Position numbers and translations under genes: made by a program
Source: Solimicrobium sp040544425
GTDB taxonomy: Bacteria > Pseudomonadota > Gammaproteobacteria > Burkholderiales > Burkholderiaceae_D
Direction: 5' to 3'
Assembly: GCA_040544425.1 (NCBI GenBank)
Contig: JBEONO010000001.1
Span: 1 to 64,000 of the forward strand
DNA: 64,000 nucleotides
The notes under the pieces: generated by a model
What the model saw: only the letters and a program-made list of their open reading frames with translations
What the model was told of the DNA's origin: nothing
Databases searched by the model: none
Part shown: piece after piece, positions 25,123-33,967 of the stretch
Layout: each line of letters starts with the position of its first letter
How positions within the stretch are numbered: position 1 is the first letter of the stretch

Positions 25123-26403
25123 ATGCTTTTTAATCTTCTCACCGATTTTTGGTCAGACCTGCACGAAACCAAAGTGTGGTGGCAGATTGCCGTAGTGACC
25201 TTATGTATTTTATTGAGTTATCTTACTTCGAGATTTTTGCGTCAACGGTTCCCGATCGATCCTAATTTGTCGGCGGCTGAAACGCAAATCGCGCAGGCTT
25301 TTTTTCGCTTGATTTTCCCGGGCATGGTTTGGGCGTGTCTGTTTCTGGCCAAGCTGCTGCTGGCGAAACACCAGCATGTATATCTGCTGACATTGTTGAT
25401 CCCAATTTTTGGCTCATTGGCGCTGATCCGTTTCGGTATCTACCTGTCGCGCAGAATATTTTCTGGCAGCGCGCAAGTCAGCGGCGCCCATCTGGTCATC
25501 GAAAAAACATTTTCGTGGGGAGTCTGGCTGGTCGCGATCCTGTTTTACACCGGATTTCTGCCTGATGTGATGGATTTCATGGATGAAAACACCATTTCAT
25601 TCGGCAAAAACAAACTCTCATTCAGCGAGCTCGTGCAGGGTCTGGTATCGGTTGCGCTGACCGTGTTGCTGGCGCTCTGGGCTGGTGCGGCGTTGGAAAA
25701 GCGGCTGATGAATGTCCGCTCATTGCATTCCTCATTGCGCCTTGTGTTAGGCAGATTGGGCCGCAGCCTGCTGTTGGTATTTGCGGTGTTGATCAGCCTC
25801 TCGCTGGTTGGCATCGACCTGACGGTGCTGTCGGTTTTCAGTGGTGCCTTAGGAGTGGGACTGGGATTGGGTTTGCAAAAGATCGCCAGTAATTATGTCT
25901 CGGGCTTCATCATTTTATTGGATGGCAGTTTGTCGATCGATGACCTGATCACGGTCGACAAATACAACGGAAAAGTCAGCAAAATCAATACCAGATATAC
26001 GGTATTGAAAGGCTTGGATGGAATCGAGTCGATCATCCCAAATGAAATGCTGGTTTCCTCGCCGGTACAAAATCTGTCCTTGACCGACCGGGCGGTCTGG
26101 ATGAGCACCGATGTGAGCGTGGCCTACGATACCGACATCGAAGCGCTGCTGCCGCAAATTGAAGAAGCCGTAAAAACAGTGCCAAGAGTTTCAAAGGACT
26201 CCTTGCCTTCGGCAAATTTAGCCAGCTTTGGCCAAAATGGCCTCGATTTAAAAATAGGATTTTGGATTATCGATCCTGAAAACGGACGCCTTGCTGTGCT
26301 TTCCCAAGTGAATCGGGCGATCTGGAAACTATTGCAAGAAAAGAACGTTGCGGTTCCCTATCCGCAAACTGAAATCCGGATCTTGAATCCCGAGCCGAAA
26401 TAG
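25123..26403 (+). CDS. MscS-family mechanosensitive channel
   Basis: This 426-residue membrane protein has five or so N-terminal hydrophobic segments. The MscS pore signature follows: VFSGALGVGLGLGLQKIASNYVSGFIILLD, then the beta domain (ITVDKYNGKVSKINTRYTVLKGLDG, IIPNEMLVSSPVQNLS). A C-terminal alpha/beta domain completes it. Such channels open under membrane tension to relieve hypo-osmotic shock. It is about 140 residues longer than E. coli MscS because of extra N-terminal helices. It starts 30 bases after the methyltransferase gene. Confidence 0.92.
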   Translation: MLFNLLTDFWSDLHETKVWWQIAVVTLCILLSYLTSRFLRQRFPIDPNLSAAETQIAQAFFRLIFPGMVWACLFLAKLLLAKHQHVYLLTLLIPIFGSLALIRFGIYLSRRIFSGSAQVSGAHLVIEKTFSWGVWLVAILFYTGFLPDVMDFMDENTISFGKNKLSFSELVQGLVSVALTVLLALWAGAALEKRLMNVRSLHSSLRLVLGRLGRSLLLVFAVLISLSLVGIDLTVLSVFSGALGVGLGLGLQKIASNYVSGFIILLDGSLSIDDLITVDKYNGKVSKINTRYTVLKGLDGIESIIPNEMLVSSPVQNLSLTDRAVWMSTDVSVAYDTDIEALLPQIEEAVKTVPRVSKDSLPSANLASFGQNGLDLKIGFWIIDPENGRLAVLSQVNRAIWKLLQEKNVAVPYPQTEIRILNPEPK

Positions 26404-26589
26404 CTGGCATTAATTTCCCTTAAGAACTATTCTGTCTAGGTATTTACGGCAGCCAGAAGTCATAATTCACTGACACGAAATGAATTCGAGTACAATACCG
26501 ACCAAGTAAAAAAAGAATAGTGGTAAAGTTGTTTGTCTGAAATCGAAAAACAGCCACAAAGACGTCTTTTAACCAGGAGTTGATATATT

Positions 26590-27792
26590 TTGAGTAATTT
26601 TCTTTCCGTAGTTCTAGATTTCATTGCTAACGGTTTCACCCGCGCCTCGGGCTGGGAAGTATTCGCCTTCACCATGATCGTGACGCATATAACGATTGTC
26701 AGCGTAACAATTTTCCTGCATCGCTGCCAGGCGCATCGTGCCCTGGATCTGCATGCCATCCCAAGTCATTTCTTCCGGTTCTGGCTGTGGTTGACTACTG
26801 GTCAGGTTACCAAGGAGTGGGCATCAATTCACCGCAAGCATCATGCTAAATGTGAAACAGAAGAAGATCCTCATAGCCCGGTTACCCGCGGCATTAAGAA
26901 AGTGTTTTGGGAGGGCGCTGAGTTGTATCGCGCTGAATCAAAGAATAAGGAAACCATGATCAAGTACGGTCATGGCACGCCTGATGACTGGATCGAGAAA
27001 AATTTGTACACCCGTTTCAGCTGGCAGGGCGTGGCCCTGATGTTGATTATCGACGTTCTGTTATTTGGCGCGATCGGGATTACAGTCTGGGCAGTGCAAA
27101 TGATGTGGATCCCTGTCAACGCTGCCGGGATTATCAACGGTATCGGTCATTACTGGGGTTATCGCAATTATGATTGCGCAGATGCCTCGACCAATATCCT
27201 GCCGATCGGTATTCTGATTGGCGGCGAAGAATTGCATAATAATCACCACACCTTTGGTACTTCGGCAAAATTCTCAACCAAATGGTATGAATTCGACATT
27301 GGCTGGTTCTACATACAAATAATGCAAGGCGTTGGTTTGGCGAAAGTGAAAAAAGTCGCGCCCGAACCCAAGTTATTGGCTGGCAAGACCATCGTTGATC
27401 ATGCGACTCTGCAGTCTGTGATCGCGAATCGCTACGAAGTGATGGCGAAATATACGAAATCATTGAAAAAAATGTGGGATGTGGAACTGGCGCATTTGCG
27501 TGATAAAGCCCAGCTTGAAGCGTCTTTCCTGGCTTCGAGCAAAAAGTTATTGCATTGCGAGCCGACAAAATTGCAGGCCGTGGATGTGCAGCAGTTGAAA
27601 GAGTTGTTTGCGCACAGCAAGACCCTGAAAACCATGCATGAAATGCGGGTTGAATTGAATGTGATCTGGGATCGTTCTAACGATACCCGCGAACAGTTGG
27701 TGGTGAAGTTGCAGGACTGGTGTTTGCGTGCGGAACAGTCTGGCATTCAGTCACTGCAAGAATTTTCGTTCAGATTGCGTCGTTACGCTTAG
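26590..27792 (+). CDS. Membrane fatty acid desaturase
   Basis: This 400-residue protein is a di-iron acyl desaturase of the delta-9 type. The three histidine boxes are HRCQAH (44-49), HRKHH (81-85) and HNNHH (216-220), separated by hydrophobic segments, with a helical C-terminal extension of about 130 residues. It introduces a double bond in membrane lipid acyl chains using O2. The start is a TTG at 26590 with an AGGAG site ten bases upstream, and no ATG is available near the conserved N-terminus. It is monocistronic, with a terminator directly after. A possible promoter contains TACAAT at 26491-26496 behind CTGACA, but the 15-base spacing is short. Confidence 0.9.
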   Translation: MSNFLSVVLDFIANGFTRASGWEVFAFTMIVTHITIVSVTIFLHRCQAHRALDLHAIPSHFFRFWLWLTTGQVTKEWASIHRKHHAKCETEEDPHSPVTRGIKKVFWEGAELYRAESKNKETMIKYGHGTPDDWIEKNLYTRFSWQGVALMLIIDVLLFGAIGITVWAVQMMWIPVNAAGIINGIGHYWGYRNYDCADASTNILPIGILIGGEELHNNHHTFGTSAKFSTKWYEFDIGWFYIQIMQGVGLAKVKKVAPEPKLLAGKTIVDHATLQSVIANRYEVMAKYTKSLKKMWDVELAHLRDKAQLEASFLASSKKLLHCEPTKLQAVDVQQLKELFAHSKTLKTMHEMRVELNVIWDRSNDTREQLVVKLQDWCLRAEQSGIQSLQEFSFRLRRYA

Positions 27793-27815
27793 TTGCGGGT
27801 TTGAGTCTTAAGAAG

Positions 27816-27839
27816 AGCAGCTTTCGGGCTGCTTTTTTT
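27816..27839 (+). terminator. Intrinsic terminator after the desaturase gene
   Basis: A 6-bp stem AGCAGC/GCTGCT (27816-27821, 27828-27833) with a six-base loop is followed by seven T. Confidence 0.85.
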
Positions 27840-27853
27840 ATTTTAGCGGACAT

Positions 27854-27880
27854 AAAAAAACCCGCCGAAGCGGGCTTTTT
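27854..27880 (-). terminator. Intrinsic terminator of rpmB-rpmG
   Basis: CCCGC/GCGGG (27861-27865, 27870-27874) with a CGAA tetraloop is bordered by a run of A on the left, which reads as T in the leftward direction, and by T on the right. It ends the ribosomal protein mRNA and can back up the desaturase terminator. Confidence 0.85.
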
Positions 27881-27894
27881 AGCCACCAGAACAA

Positions 27895-28062
27895 TTACTT
27901 GATCTTGGTTTCTTTATAAATTACATGCTTGCGTGCCTTGGGATCGAACTTCATGATCTCCATTTTTTCAGGCATGCTGCGCTTGTTTTTGTCGGTCGTA
28001 TAGAAATGACCCGTACCGGCAGTCGATTCCAACTTGATTTTGTCACGCCCAGATTTAGCCAT
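27895..28062 (-). CDS. rpmG: Large ribosomal subunit protein bL33
   Basis: This 55-residue protein is bL33 of the 50S subunit. It reads MAKSGRDKIKLEST at the start, then FYTTDKNKRSMPEKM and KFDPKARKHVIYKETK. The zinc-binding CXXC pairs found in C+ paralogues are absent, so this is the zinc-independent (C-) form. It follows rpmB by 25 bases and ends before a strong terminator. Confidence 0.97.
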   Translation of the reverse strand: MAKSGRDKIKLESTAGTGHFYTTDKNKRSMPEKMEIMKFDPKARKHVIYKETKIK

Positions 28063-28087
28063 GATATTTCCCTAAAATAATTACTAC

Positions 28088-28324
28088 TTAGACTTTTTCG
28101 CCACGGGCGCGTAAATCAGTTAAAACAGCGTCAATACCAATCTTGTCGATGATACGTAAGCCAGCATTTGATAAACGTAAAGAAACCCAACGATTTTCTG
28201 ATTCAACGAAGAAACGACGGTTTTGCAAGTTAGGCAAAAAACGACGCTTGGTCTTATTATTTGCATGGGAAACGTTGTTGCCGACCATCGGCCCTTTCCC
28301 AGTGACTTGGCATACTCGAGCCAT
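28088..28324 (-). CDS. rpmB: Large ribosomal subunit protein bL28
   Basis: This 78-residue protein is bL28 of the 50S subunit. It begins MARVCQVTGKGPMVGNNVSHA, has the basic NKTKRRFLPNLQNRRF block and ends GIDAVLTDLRARGE. Only one early cysteine is present, so it is the zinc-independent form. An AGGGAG ribosome site lies eight bases upstream, and a near-consensus promoter lies about 45 bases further. It forms the usual rpmB-rpmG operon. Confidence 0.97.
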   Translation of the reverse strand: MARVCQVTGKGPMVGNNVSHANNKTKRRFLPNLQNRRFFVESENRWVSLRLSNAGLRIIDKIGIDAVLTDLRARGEKV

Positions 28325-28367
28325 AGTGCTTACTCCCTAAAAATTTTCCGAGATTGGAAAAAACGTG

Positions 28368-28396
28368 AGTATAACCAAAATCTGATGAATTATCAA
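28368..28396 (-). promoter_or_regulatory. Sigma-70 promoter of rpmB-rpmG
   Basis: In the leftward direction TTGATA (28396-28391) is followed by exactly 17 bases and TATACT (28373-28368). Five of six bases match consensus at each element, in the right place for a highly expressed ribosomal protein operon. Confidence 0.78.
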
Positions 28397-28465
28397 TGAC
28401 TTGCTGAAAACAAGTGTGTCTTATGTGATTTTTTAATTTAACAATTTGATTTAATTGCCAATAAA

Positions 28466-29140
28466 TTAAAGAAGGCCGTGATCGGCAAAGGAATAGATCT
28501 GGTTTCCTGCCACGACAAAATGATCCAGCACCTTAACCTCAATAGTTTCAAGTACGCGTTTCAATTCCTGCGTCAAAGCGATGTCTGCGGGACTCGGCGT
28601 GGTCTGTCCGGAAGGGTGGTTGTGCGCCAGAATGACTGAGGCGGCATTGTGATGCAGGGCGCGCTTGATGACTTCACGCGGGTAGACTTTGGCAGTGCTT
28701 AAGCTGCCGTGAAATAATTCCTCACTTTGTAATAAGCGGTTCTTTACATCTAAAAAAAGTATTGCAAACGATTCGTAGGTTTTGTTCCCGATTAAAAGCC
28801 GCAAAAAGTTTCTGACGCTGTGTGATGAGTTCAGGCGCAGTCCTTTCTGTAAATCTTCCGAGATCGTGCGCCTTGCCAATTCCAGCACTGCCTGAATCTG
28901 GGCATATTTTGCCGGACCCAATCCGTGTATCTGCGAAAAATTTTCCAGAGGTGCACAGAAGAGTTGATTCAGCGAACCAAAATGTTTGAGGATGTCATTG
29001 CCCAACGTTACTGCGCTTTTTCCCTTGACCCCGACCCGTAAAAACACTGCCAGCAATTCGGCATCGGACAGGATGTGGGCACCGTGTTTAATCAGCTTTT
29101 CTCTTGGACGCTGATCTTCTGGCCATTCTGTAATTGACAT
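28466..29140 (-). CDS. radC: RadC-family JAB-domain protein
   Basis: The 224-residue protein has an N-terminal helix-hairpin-helix part (LSDAELLAVFLRVG, IHGLGPAKYAQIQA). Its C-terminal JAB/MPN metalloprotease-like domain carries the zinc ligands H173 and H175 in LAHNHPSGQTTPSPAD. Despite the name, a DNA-repair role has not held up for RadC, and its function is unsettled. I chose the ATG at 29140, which follows a GGGA site and starts MSITEWPEDQRPREK like homologues. The alternative is a GTG at 29176. It is divergent from fkpB. Confidence 0.92.
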   Translation of the reverse strand: MSITEWPEDQRPREKLIKHGAHILSDAELLAVFLRVGVKGKSAVTLGNDILKHFGSLNQLFCAPLENFSQIHGLGPAKYAQIQAVLELARRTISEDLQKGLRLNSSHSVRNFLRLLIGNKTYESFAILFLDVKNRLLQSEELFHGSLSTAKVYPREVIKRALHHNAASVILAHNHPSGQTTPSPADIALTQELKRVLETIEVKVLDHFVVAGNQIYSFADHGLL

Positions 29141-29247
29141 AGATTTGAATCCCGGTTGATCGGACAACACTGTCACGACTTTTAGAAATATGAAGCATCG
29201 GAGCGGGGTACAATGCTAGATTATTTAAATCCGTCCGTGTGAACTTT

Positions 29248-29724
29248 ATGTCAATAAATTTGAATCCTCTTGCGCATGACTCTCTGGATAGTGCTGCGAT
29301 CGTGACGCCAACATCGTACTTGACTTTGCATTACCGGCTGGCAGCAAAAGATGGCACTGAAATTATCAGTACCTTTAATGAAAACCCTGCCACTCTGCAG
29401 TTGGGCATGGGGCAGTTGGCGCCAGCTCTGGAGCAGTGCCTGTTGGGAATGCGTGACGGTAGCCAGCAGTTATTTGAACTGCAGGCATACGGACCACGCA
29501 ATCCGGATCTGGTTCAACACGTTTCTCTGACAACCCTAAAGGAGAATTCGGCCTACGGTGAAGATTATGCGGTGGGTGATCTGGTCGAATTTAATGCGCC
29601 AGCGGGCGGTAAATTTGCCGGTGTATTGCGCAGTCTGGACCAGGAATCGGGGCTGTTTGATTTTAATCATCCGCTGGCCGGTCAGGATCTCGTTTTCGAA
29701 GTGCGCATCATCGGAATTTTGTAA
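29248..29724 (+). CDS. fkpB: FKBP-type peptidyl-prolyl isomerase FkpB (SlpA)
   Basis: This SlyD/SlpA-type FKBP (158 residues from the ATG at 29248, with a GTG three codons upstream) has YLTLHYRLAAKDGTEIIST at its N-terminus. FQLGMG-like LQLGMGQLAPALEQCLLGM and the insert-in-flap domain with YGPRNPDLVQHV follow. The C-terminal FNHPLAGQDLVFEVRIIGI completes it. It assists folding as a cytoplasmic chaperone and proline isomerase. It lies 35 bases before ispH, the widespread fkpB-ispH order, here without lspA. Confidence 0.92.
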   Translation: MSINLNPLAHDSLDSAAIVTPTSYLTLHYRLAAKDGTEIISTFNENPATLQLGMGQLAPALEQCLLGMRDGSQQLFELQAYGPRNPDLVQHVSLTTLKENSAYGEDYAVGDLVEFNAPAGGKFAGVLRSLDQESGLFDFNHPLAGQDLVFEVRIIGIL

Positions 29725-29759
29725 TCGAATTTTGTAATGATTTAAGGGCGGTAAAAGAA

Positions 29760-30683
29760 ATGGATAAAGAAGTTTTATTGGCGCAGCCAAGAGGGTTTTG
29801 TGCCGGCGTTGACCGGGCGATTGAGATCGTTGAACGCGCCTTGACGCAGTTCGGTGCGCCGATCTACGTGCGCCATGAAATCGTACATAACGCCTATGTT
29901 GTGAATGATTTGCGTGAGAAAGGTGCCGTGTTTATTGAAGAACTGTCGGATGTCCCCGCCGGTAATACCGTAATTTTCTCAGCGCATGGTGTGTCGCTGG
30001 ATGTGCGCAGGGAAGCCGAGGAACGTGGTCTGAAAATATTTGACGCCACCTGCCCGCTGGTCACTAAAGTACACGTTGAAGTGACCAAGATGCGCCGCGA
30101 TGGCCGCGAAATTATCATGATTGGCCACGAAGGTCACCCCGAGGTTGAGGGCACGATGGGTCAAGCTGAGTCTGGCATGTACCTGGTAGAGACCGTCCAG
30201 GACGTCGAGCGTCTGACTGTGAAATCTCCCGATATGCTGGCCTACGTGTCGCAAACGACTTTGTCGGTTGACGATACCGCGGCGATCATCGAAGCCCTGA
30301 AGCAAAAATTCCCGCTCATCGCGGAACCGAAGAAGACAGACATTTGCTATGCCACCACCAATCGTCAGGAGGCCGTGAAGTTCATGGCGCCGCAGGTTGA
30401 TGCAGTCATCGTGGTCGGCAGTCCCAACAGTTCGAATTCGAACCGGCTGCGTGAAGTCGCTGAGAAAAAAGGGGCGGTTGCCTATATGGTGGATAACGCA
30501 AAACAAATCGATCCAGACTGGCTGGTCGATTGCACGCGGATCGGTGTCACTGCTGGCGCATCCGCGCCGGAAATTCTGGTTCAGGAAGTGATTGACGCTC
30601 TGAAGCAATTGGGCGTGAAAAGCGTGCGAGTCCTGGATGGTGTGCAAGAAAATGTCGCCTTTCCGTTACCGAAAGGGCTGTAG
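29760..30683 (+). CDS. ispH: 4-hydroxy-3-methylbut-2-enyl diphosphate reductase
   Basis: IspH (LytB) performs the last step of the MEP isoprenoid pathway, reducing HMBPP to IPP and DMAPP with a [4Fe-4S] cluster. The 307-residue product has the three cluster cysteines C14 (RGFCAGVDRAI), C98 (FDATCPLV) and C196 (TDICYATTNRQ). It also has FSAHGVS and the substrate-binding GSPNSSNSNRL and TAGASAPE motifs. The start is supported by a GGGCGG-like site and by coupling to fkpB. Confidence 0.97.
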   Translation: MDKEVLLAQPRGFCAGVDRAIEIVERALTQFGAPIYVRHEIVHNAYVVNDLREKGAVFIEELSDVPAGNTVIFSAHGVSLDVRREAEERGLKIFDATCPLVTKVHVEVTKMRRDGREIIMIGHEGHPEVEGTMGQAESGMYLVETVQDVERLTVKSPDMLAYVSQTTLSVDDTAAIIEALKQKFPLIAEPKKTDICYATTNRQEAVKFMAPQVDAVIVVGSPNSSNSNRLREVAEKKGAVAYMVDNAKQIDPDWLVDCTRIGVTAGASAPEILVQEVIDALKQLGVKSVRVLDGVQENVAFPLPKGL

Positions 30684-30759
30684 TCTTAAGTCAGCTATAT
30701 TTCTCAGGAAACAGTTCAAAATCAGGGTTACTTTTTTGTATATTGCCGACTGTATTGAT

Positions 30760-30787
30760 TTGATGCGGCTGAAAATAATCGTATAAT
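30760..30787 (+). promoter_or_regulatory. Candidate sigma-70 promoter for the liv operon
   Basis: TTGATG (30760-30765), 16 bases and TATAAT (30782-30787) lie about 260 bases before livH. This implies a long leader of about 250 bases. Confidence 0.6.
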
Positions 30788-30870
30788 CTCGGTTTTTACA
30801 AATTTGCACACAAAACGAGCAGGTAGCCAGCCAATTCAAGGCCTGAGAAGATTCGATAACAAGATTAAGA

Positions 30871-30969
30871 ATGTTACAGACGACAGGGCTCAAAACATTA
30901 TCAGCTGATGCTCATGAACTAAACGTTCCCTGATAAATCTATTCGGCGCTCAATTATTCATTGAGTGCC
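30871..30969 (+). promoter_or_regulatory. Possible leader peptide and hairpin before livHMGF
   Basis: A 20-codon frame (30871-30933) starts with ATG and contains four leucines read from CTC, TTA and CTA codons, and one valine. Eleven bases after its stop lies a 10-bp hairpin, GGCGCTCAAT (30945-30954) with ATTGAGTGCC (30960-30969), including one G-T pair, followed by GTTTAAAT. This resembles a leucine attenuator in outline. The ribosome site is weak, and the T run is poor. The rest of the 364-base gap between ispH and livH shows nothing else. Confidence 0.3.
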
Positions 30970-31047
30970 GTTTAAATATGCGTCGGCTAAAAAATGGCCA
31001 GTGCGCAGATGATGAAGATTTGCATTACCTAAAAAGAAAGAGACGAC

Positions 31048-31977
31048 ATGGATACTTTTATCCAACAGATTATTAACGGATTGGTGCTGGGCAGCATGTA
31101 CGCATTGATCGCACTAGGCTACACCATGGTTTACGGGGTGCTCAATCTTATTAACTTTGCCCATGGTGATGTATTGATGATCGGGGCAATGATAGGTTTA
31201 ACGATCATCAAATTCCTGGACGCGTTTTTCCCCGGACTGCCCGGCATGGTCCAATTGCTCATCGCGATAGCCGGAGCAATTCCGGTCTGTATGCTGGTGA
31301 ATATAATCATTGAAAGGGTGGCGTACCGACGCCTGCGCAACGCGCCGCGCTTGGCCCCGTTAATTACCGCAATCGGCGTCTCGATTTTATTGCAGACATT
31401 TTCCATGATGATCTGGGGACGTAGCCCAATCTCATTCCCACAGGTTCTTTCTTCTGATCCGATACAAATCGGTGGCGCAGTAATTTCCCCGACTCAGGCA
31501 ACTCTGTTGGTCATAGCAACGCTGGCCATGTTTGTGCTGGTGATGGTGGTAGAAAAGACCAAGTTGGGCCGCTCCATGCGCGCTACCGCGGAAAATCCGC
31601 GCGTTGCCGGATTGATGGGGGTCGATACCAACAAAGTCATCGTCGCGACCTTTGCGATTGGCGCTGCGCTGGCCGCGATTGCCGGGGTCATGTGGGGCGC
31701 CAATTATTCATCTGCACAATTTGCGATGGGTTTTGTGCCGGGACTCAAAGCGTTCTCTGCCGCGGTGCTGGGTGGGATTGGGAATATTTATGGCGCCATG
31801 GTCGGCGGAATTATTCTGGGCCTGATTGAAAGCTTTGGTGCCGGCTACATCGGTGACCTGACTGACGGTATGTTTGGCAGTAACTATCAGGATATTTTCG
31901 CGTTCATCGTTTTAATTATTGTGCTCACTGTGCGTCCATCCGGCATTATGGGTGAACGTGTTGCTGACCGCGCTTGA
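31048..31977 (+). CDS. livH: Branched-chain amino acid ABC permease LivH
   Basis: This 309-residue inner-membrane permease of the LivH family has eight or so hydrophobic segments. N-terminal QIINGLVLGSMYALIALGYTMVYGVLNLINFAHGD is the diagnostic start. GLMGVDTNKVIVATFAIGAALAAIAGVM and VLGGIGNIYGAMVGG form the coupling region facing the ATPases. With LivM it forms the channel for leucine, isoleucine and valine, or a related amide. It is first in livH-livM-livG-livF. No periplasmic binding-protein gene is next to it. Confidence 0.93.
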   Translation: MDTFIQQIINGLVLGSMYALIALGYTMVYGVLNLINFAHGDVLMIGAMIGLTIIKFLDAFFPGLPGMVQLLIAIAGAIPVCMLVNIIIERVAYRRLRNAPRLAPLITAIGVSILLQTFSMMIWGRSPISFPQVLSSDPIQIGGAVISPTQATLLVIATLAMFVLVMVVEKTKLGRSMRATAENPRVAGLMGVDTNKVIVATFAIGAALAAIAGVMWGANYSSAQFAMGFVPGLKAFSAAVLGGIGNIYGAMVGGIILGLIESFGAGYIGDLTDGMFGSNYQDIFAFIVLIIVLTVRPSGIMGERVADRA

Positions 31978-31987
31978 GGAGCCGTTA

Positions 31988-33187
31988 ATGTCTATGCTTT
32001 TTGATGTTAAAACCAATCCGAAGCGCGCCTACAGCAGTTTTGCCGTATTGGCTGTGGTGTTGATGCTGTTTCCATTTATCGCGGCAAACTTTGGCAATTC
32101 CTGGGTGCGGATTATCGATATCGCACTGCTCTACATCATGCTGGCGCTGGGCTTAAATATTGTGGTCGGATTTGCCGGCCTGCTTGATCTGGGGTATATC
32201 GCGTTTTATGCGGTTGGTGCTTACATGACAGGCTTACTGGCCTCGCCACAATTTGCCGCGGTGATCGAATCGTTTATCAATACTTATCCGTCAGTGGGTG
32301 AATTTCTGGTGTGGCTGTGTGGACCCGAAATCGTGCAAAACGGAATTCATCTCTCGGTCTGGTATATCGTTCCGCTCGGCGCAGCACTGGCGGCGCTGTT
32401 CGGTGCGTTGCTGGGTGCGCCAACTCTGAAATTGCGCGGCGATTATCTGGCGATTGTGACTCTGGGTTTCGGTGAAATTATTCGGATTTTTATGAATAAT
32501 CTGAATGCCCCAGTGAACATTACCAATGGTCCGCAAGGCATTAATCTGATCGACCCGATTCGTGTGTTTGGTGTTTCTCTGTCCGGCGAAGCTGGTTCCA
32601 AAGCCACAGTATTCATCGGCAGTTTCTCCATGCCTTCGGTGAACGCCTACTATTTCCTGTTCCTGTTTTTGTGTTGTGTAATTATCGTCGTCACCACGCG
32701 CCTGCAGCATTCCCGTCTGGGTCGCGCCTGGGTCGCGATCCGTGAAGATGAAGTTGCCGCCAAGGCGATGGGCATCAATACCCGCAATATCAAATTACTG
32801 GCGTTTTCGATGGGTGCTTCATTTGCAGGTGTGGCCGGTGCCATGTTTGCGGCATTCCAGGGATTTGTGTCACCCGAATCATTCTCGCTCAATGAATCAA
32901 TTGCCGTGCTGGCGATGGTGGTCTTGGGCGGTATCGGCCATGTACCTGGTGTGATTTTGGGCGGTGTATTGCTGGCTGCGTTGCCGGAGGTATTGCGTCA
33001 TGTTGTTGAACCCGTGCAGTTGGCCTTGTTCGGCAAAGTGCTGATCGAAGCCGAAGTATTGCGCCAGCTGTTATACGGTCTGGCGATGGTCCTGATCATG
33101 TTGTACCGTCCGAACGGATTGTGGCCGGCACCGAAACATGAAGACCGCATGGCAGCAGAAGCCGACCAACCAAAAGCAAGGGCCTAG
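31988..33187 (+). CDS. livM: Branched-chain amino acid ABC permease LivM
   Basis: The 399-residue permease has the LivM pattern: LGLNIVVGFAGLLDLGYIAFYAVGAYMTGLLASP near the N-terminus, then LRGDYLAIVTLGFGEIIRI. AWVAIREDEVAAKAMGINTRNIKLLAFSMGASFAGVAGAM is the coupling segment, and the end is LYRPNGLWP. The ATG at 31988 follows a GAGGAG ribosome site, ten bases after the livH stop. It pairs with LivH in the membrane. Confidence 0.93.
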   Translation: MSMLFDVKTNPKRAYSSFAVLAVVLMLFPFIAANFGNSWVRIIDIALLYIMLALGLNIVVGFAGLLDLGYIAFYAVGAYMTGLLASPQFAAVIESFINTYPSVGEFLVWLCGPEIVQNGIHLSVWYIVPLGAALAALFGALLGAPTLKLRGDYLAIVTLGFGEIIRIFMNNLNAPVNITNGPQGINLIDPIRVFGVSLSGEAGSKATVFIGSFSMPSVNAYYFLFLFLCCVIIVVTTRLQHSRLGRAWVAIREDEVAAKAMGINTRNIKLLAFSMGASFAGVAGAMFAAFQGFVSPESFSLNESIAVLAMVVLGGIGHVPGVILGGVLLAALPEVLRHVVEPVQLALFGKVLIEAEVLRQLLYGLAMVLIMLYRPNGLWPAPKHEDRMAAEADQPKARA

Positions 33188-33196
33188 GGAAATAAT

Positions 33197-33967
33197 ATGA
33201 GTGAACAAATTATGCTCAATATTGCCGGTGTCAATAAGAGCTTTGGCGGTTTGCAGGCTTTGTCGAATGTCAGCATTCAAATTCAACGCGGACAGATCTA
33301 CGGTTTGATCGGTCCGAACGGCGCAGGTAAAACGACGCTGTTTAATGTCATCACAGGTCTATATCAACCCGATTCCGGAATATTCGAACTGGCCGGAAAA
33401 CGTTATTCACCGTCTGCACCGCATGAAGTTGCGCGCGTCGGCATTGCCCGCACGTTTCAAAATATTCGTCTGTTCGGTGAAATGACTGCGCTCGAAAATG
33501 TCATGGTGGGTCGGCACGTACGTACCCATCAGGGCGTGTTCGGCGCAGTATTCCAACACCCGGCGGCACGGCGCGAAGAACTCGAAATCAAACAGCGCGC
33601 GCAGGAATTACTGGACTTTGTCGGCATTGGTCAGTTCGCCGGACGCACCTCGAAATTCTTATCCTACGGTGATCAGCGTCGTCTGGAGATTGCACGGGCG
33701 CTGGCGACCGATCCGCAATTGCTGGCATTGGACGAACCGGCAGCCGGTATGAACGCGACTGAAAAACTGGGCTTGCGTGAGTTGCTGGTCAAAATTAAAG
33801 CAGAAGGAAAAACCATTTTGTTGATTGAGCACGATGTGAAATTGATGATGGGCCTGTGTGATCGGCTCACCGTGCTGGACTACGGCAAACCAATTGCCGA
33901 GGGTGTGCCAGCCGATATCCAGAAAAATTCTGCGGTGATCGAGGCGTATCTGGGAGGGGGCCACTAA
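33197..33967 (+). CDS. livG: Branched-chain amino acid ABC ATPase LivG
   Basis: This 256-residue ABC ATPase has Walker A GPNGAGKTTLFNVITGLY. The LivG-type Q-loop region is VARVGIARTFQNIRLF. The signature is the unusual LSYGDQRRLEIARALA, and Walker B is LLALDEPAAGMN, followed by the H-loop IEHDVKLMMGL. It powers the transporter from the cytoplasmic face. Its stop overlaps the livF start by one base (TAATG). Confidence 0.95.
   Translation: MSEQIMLNIAGVNKSFGGLQALSNVSIQIQRGQIYGLIGPNGAGKTTLFNVITGLYQPDSGIFELAGKRYSPSAPHEVARVGIARTFQNIRLFGEMTALENVMVGRHVRTHQGVFGAVFQHPAARREELEIKQRAQELLDFVGIGQFAGRTSKFLSYGDQRRLEIARALATDPQLLALDEPAAGMNATEKLGLRELLVKIKAEGKTILLIEHDVKLMMGLCDRLTVLDYGKPIAEGVPADIQKNSAVIEAYLGGGH

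Noticed and set aside
28466..29140. radC as a sign of a mobile island
   Set aside because: RadC-like genes also occur in phages and islands, but here it is in its conserved chromosomal place between rpmB and fkpB-ispH.
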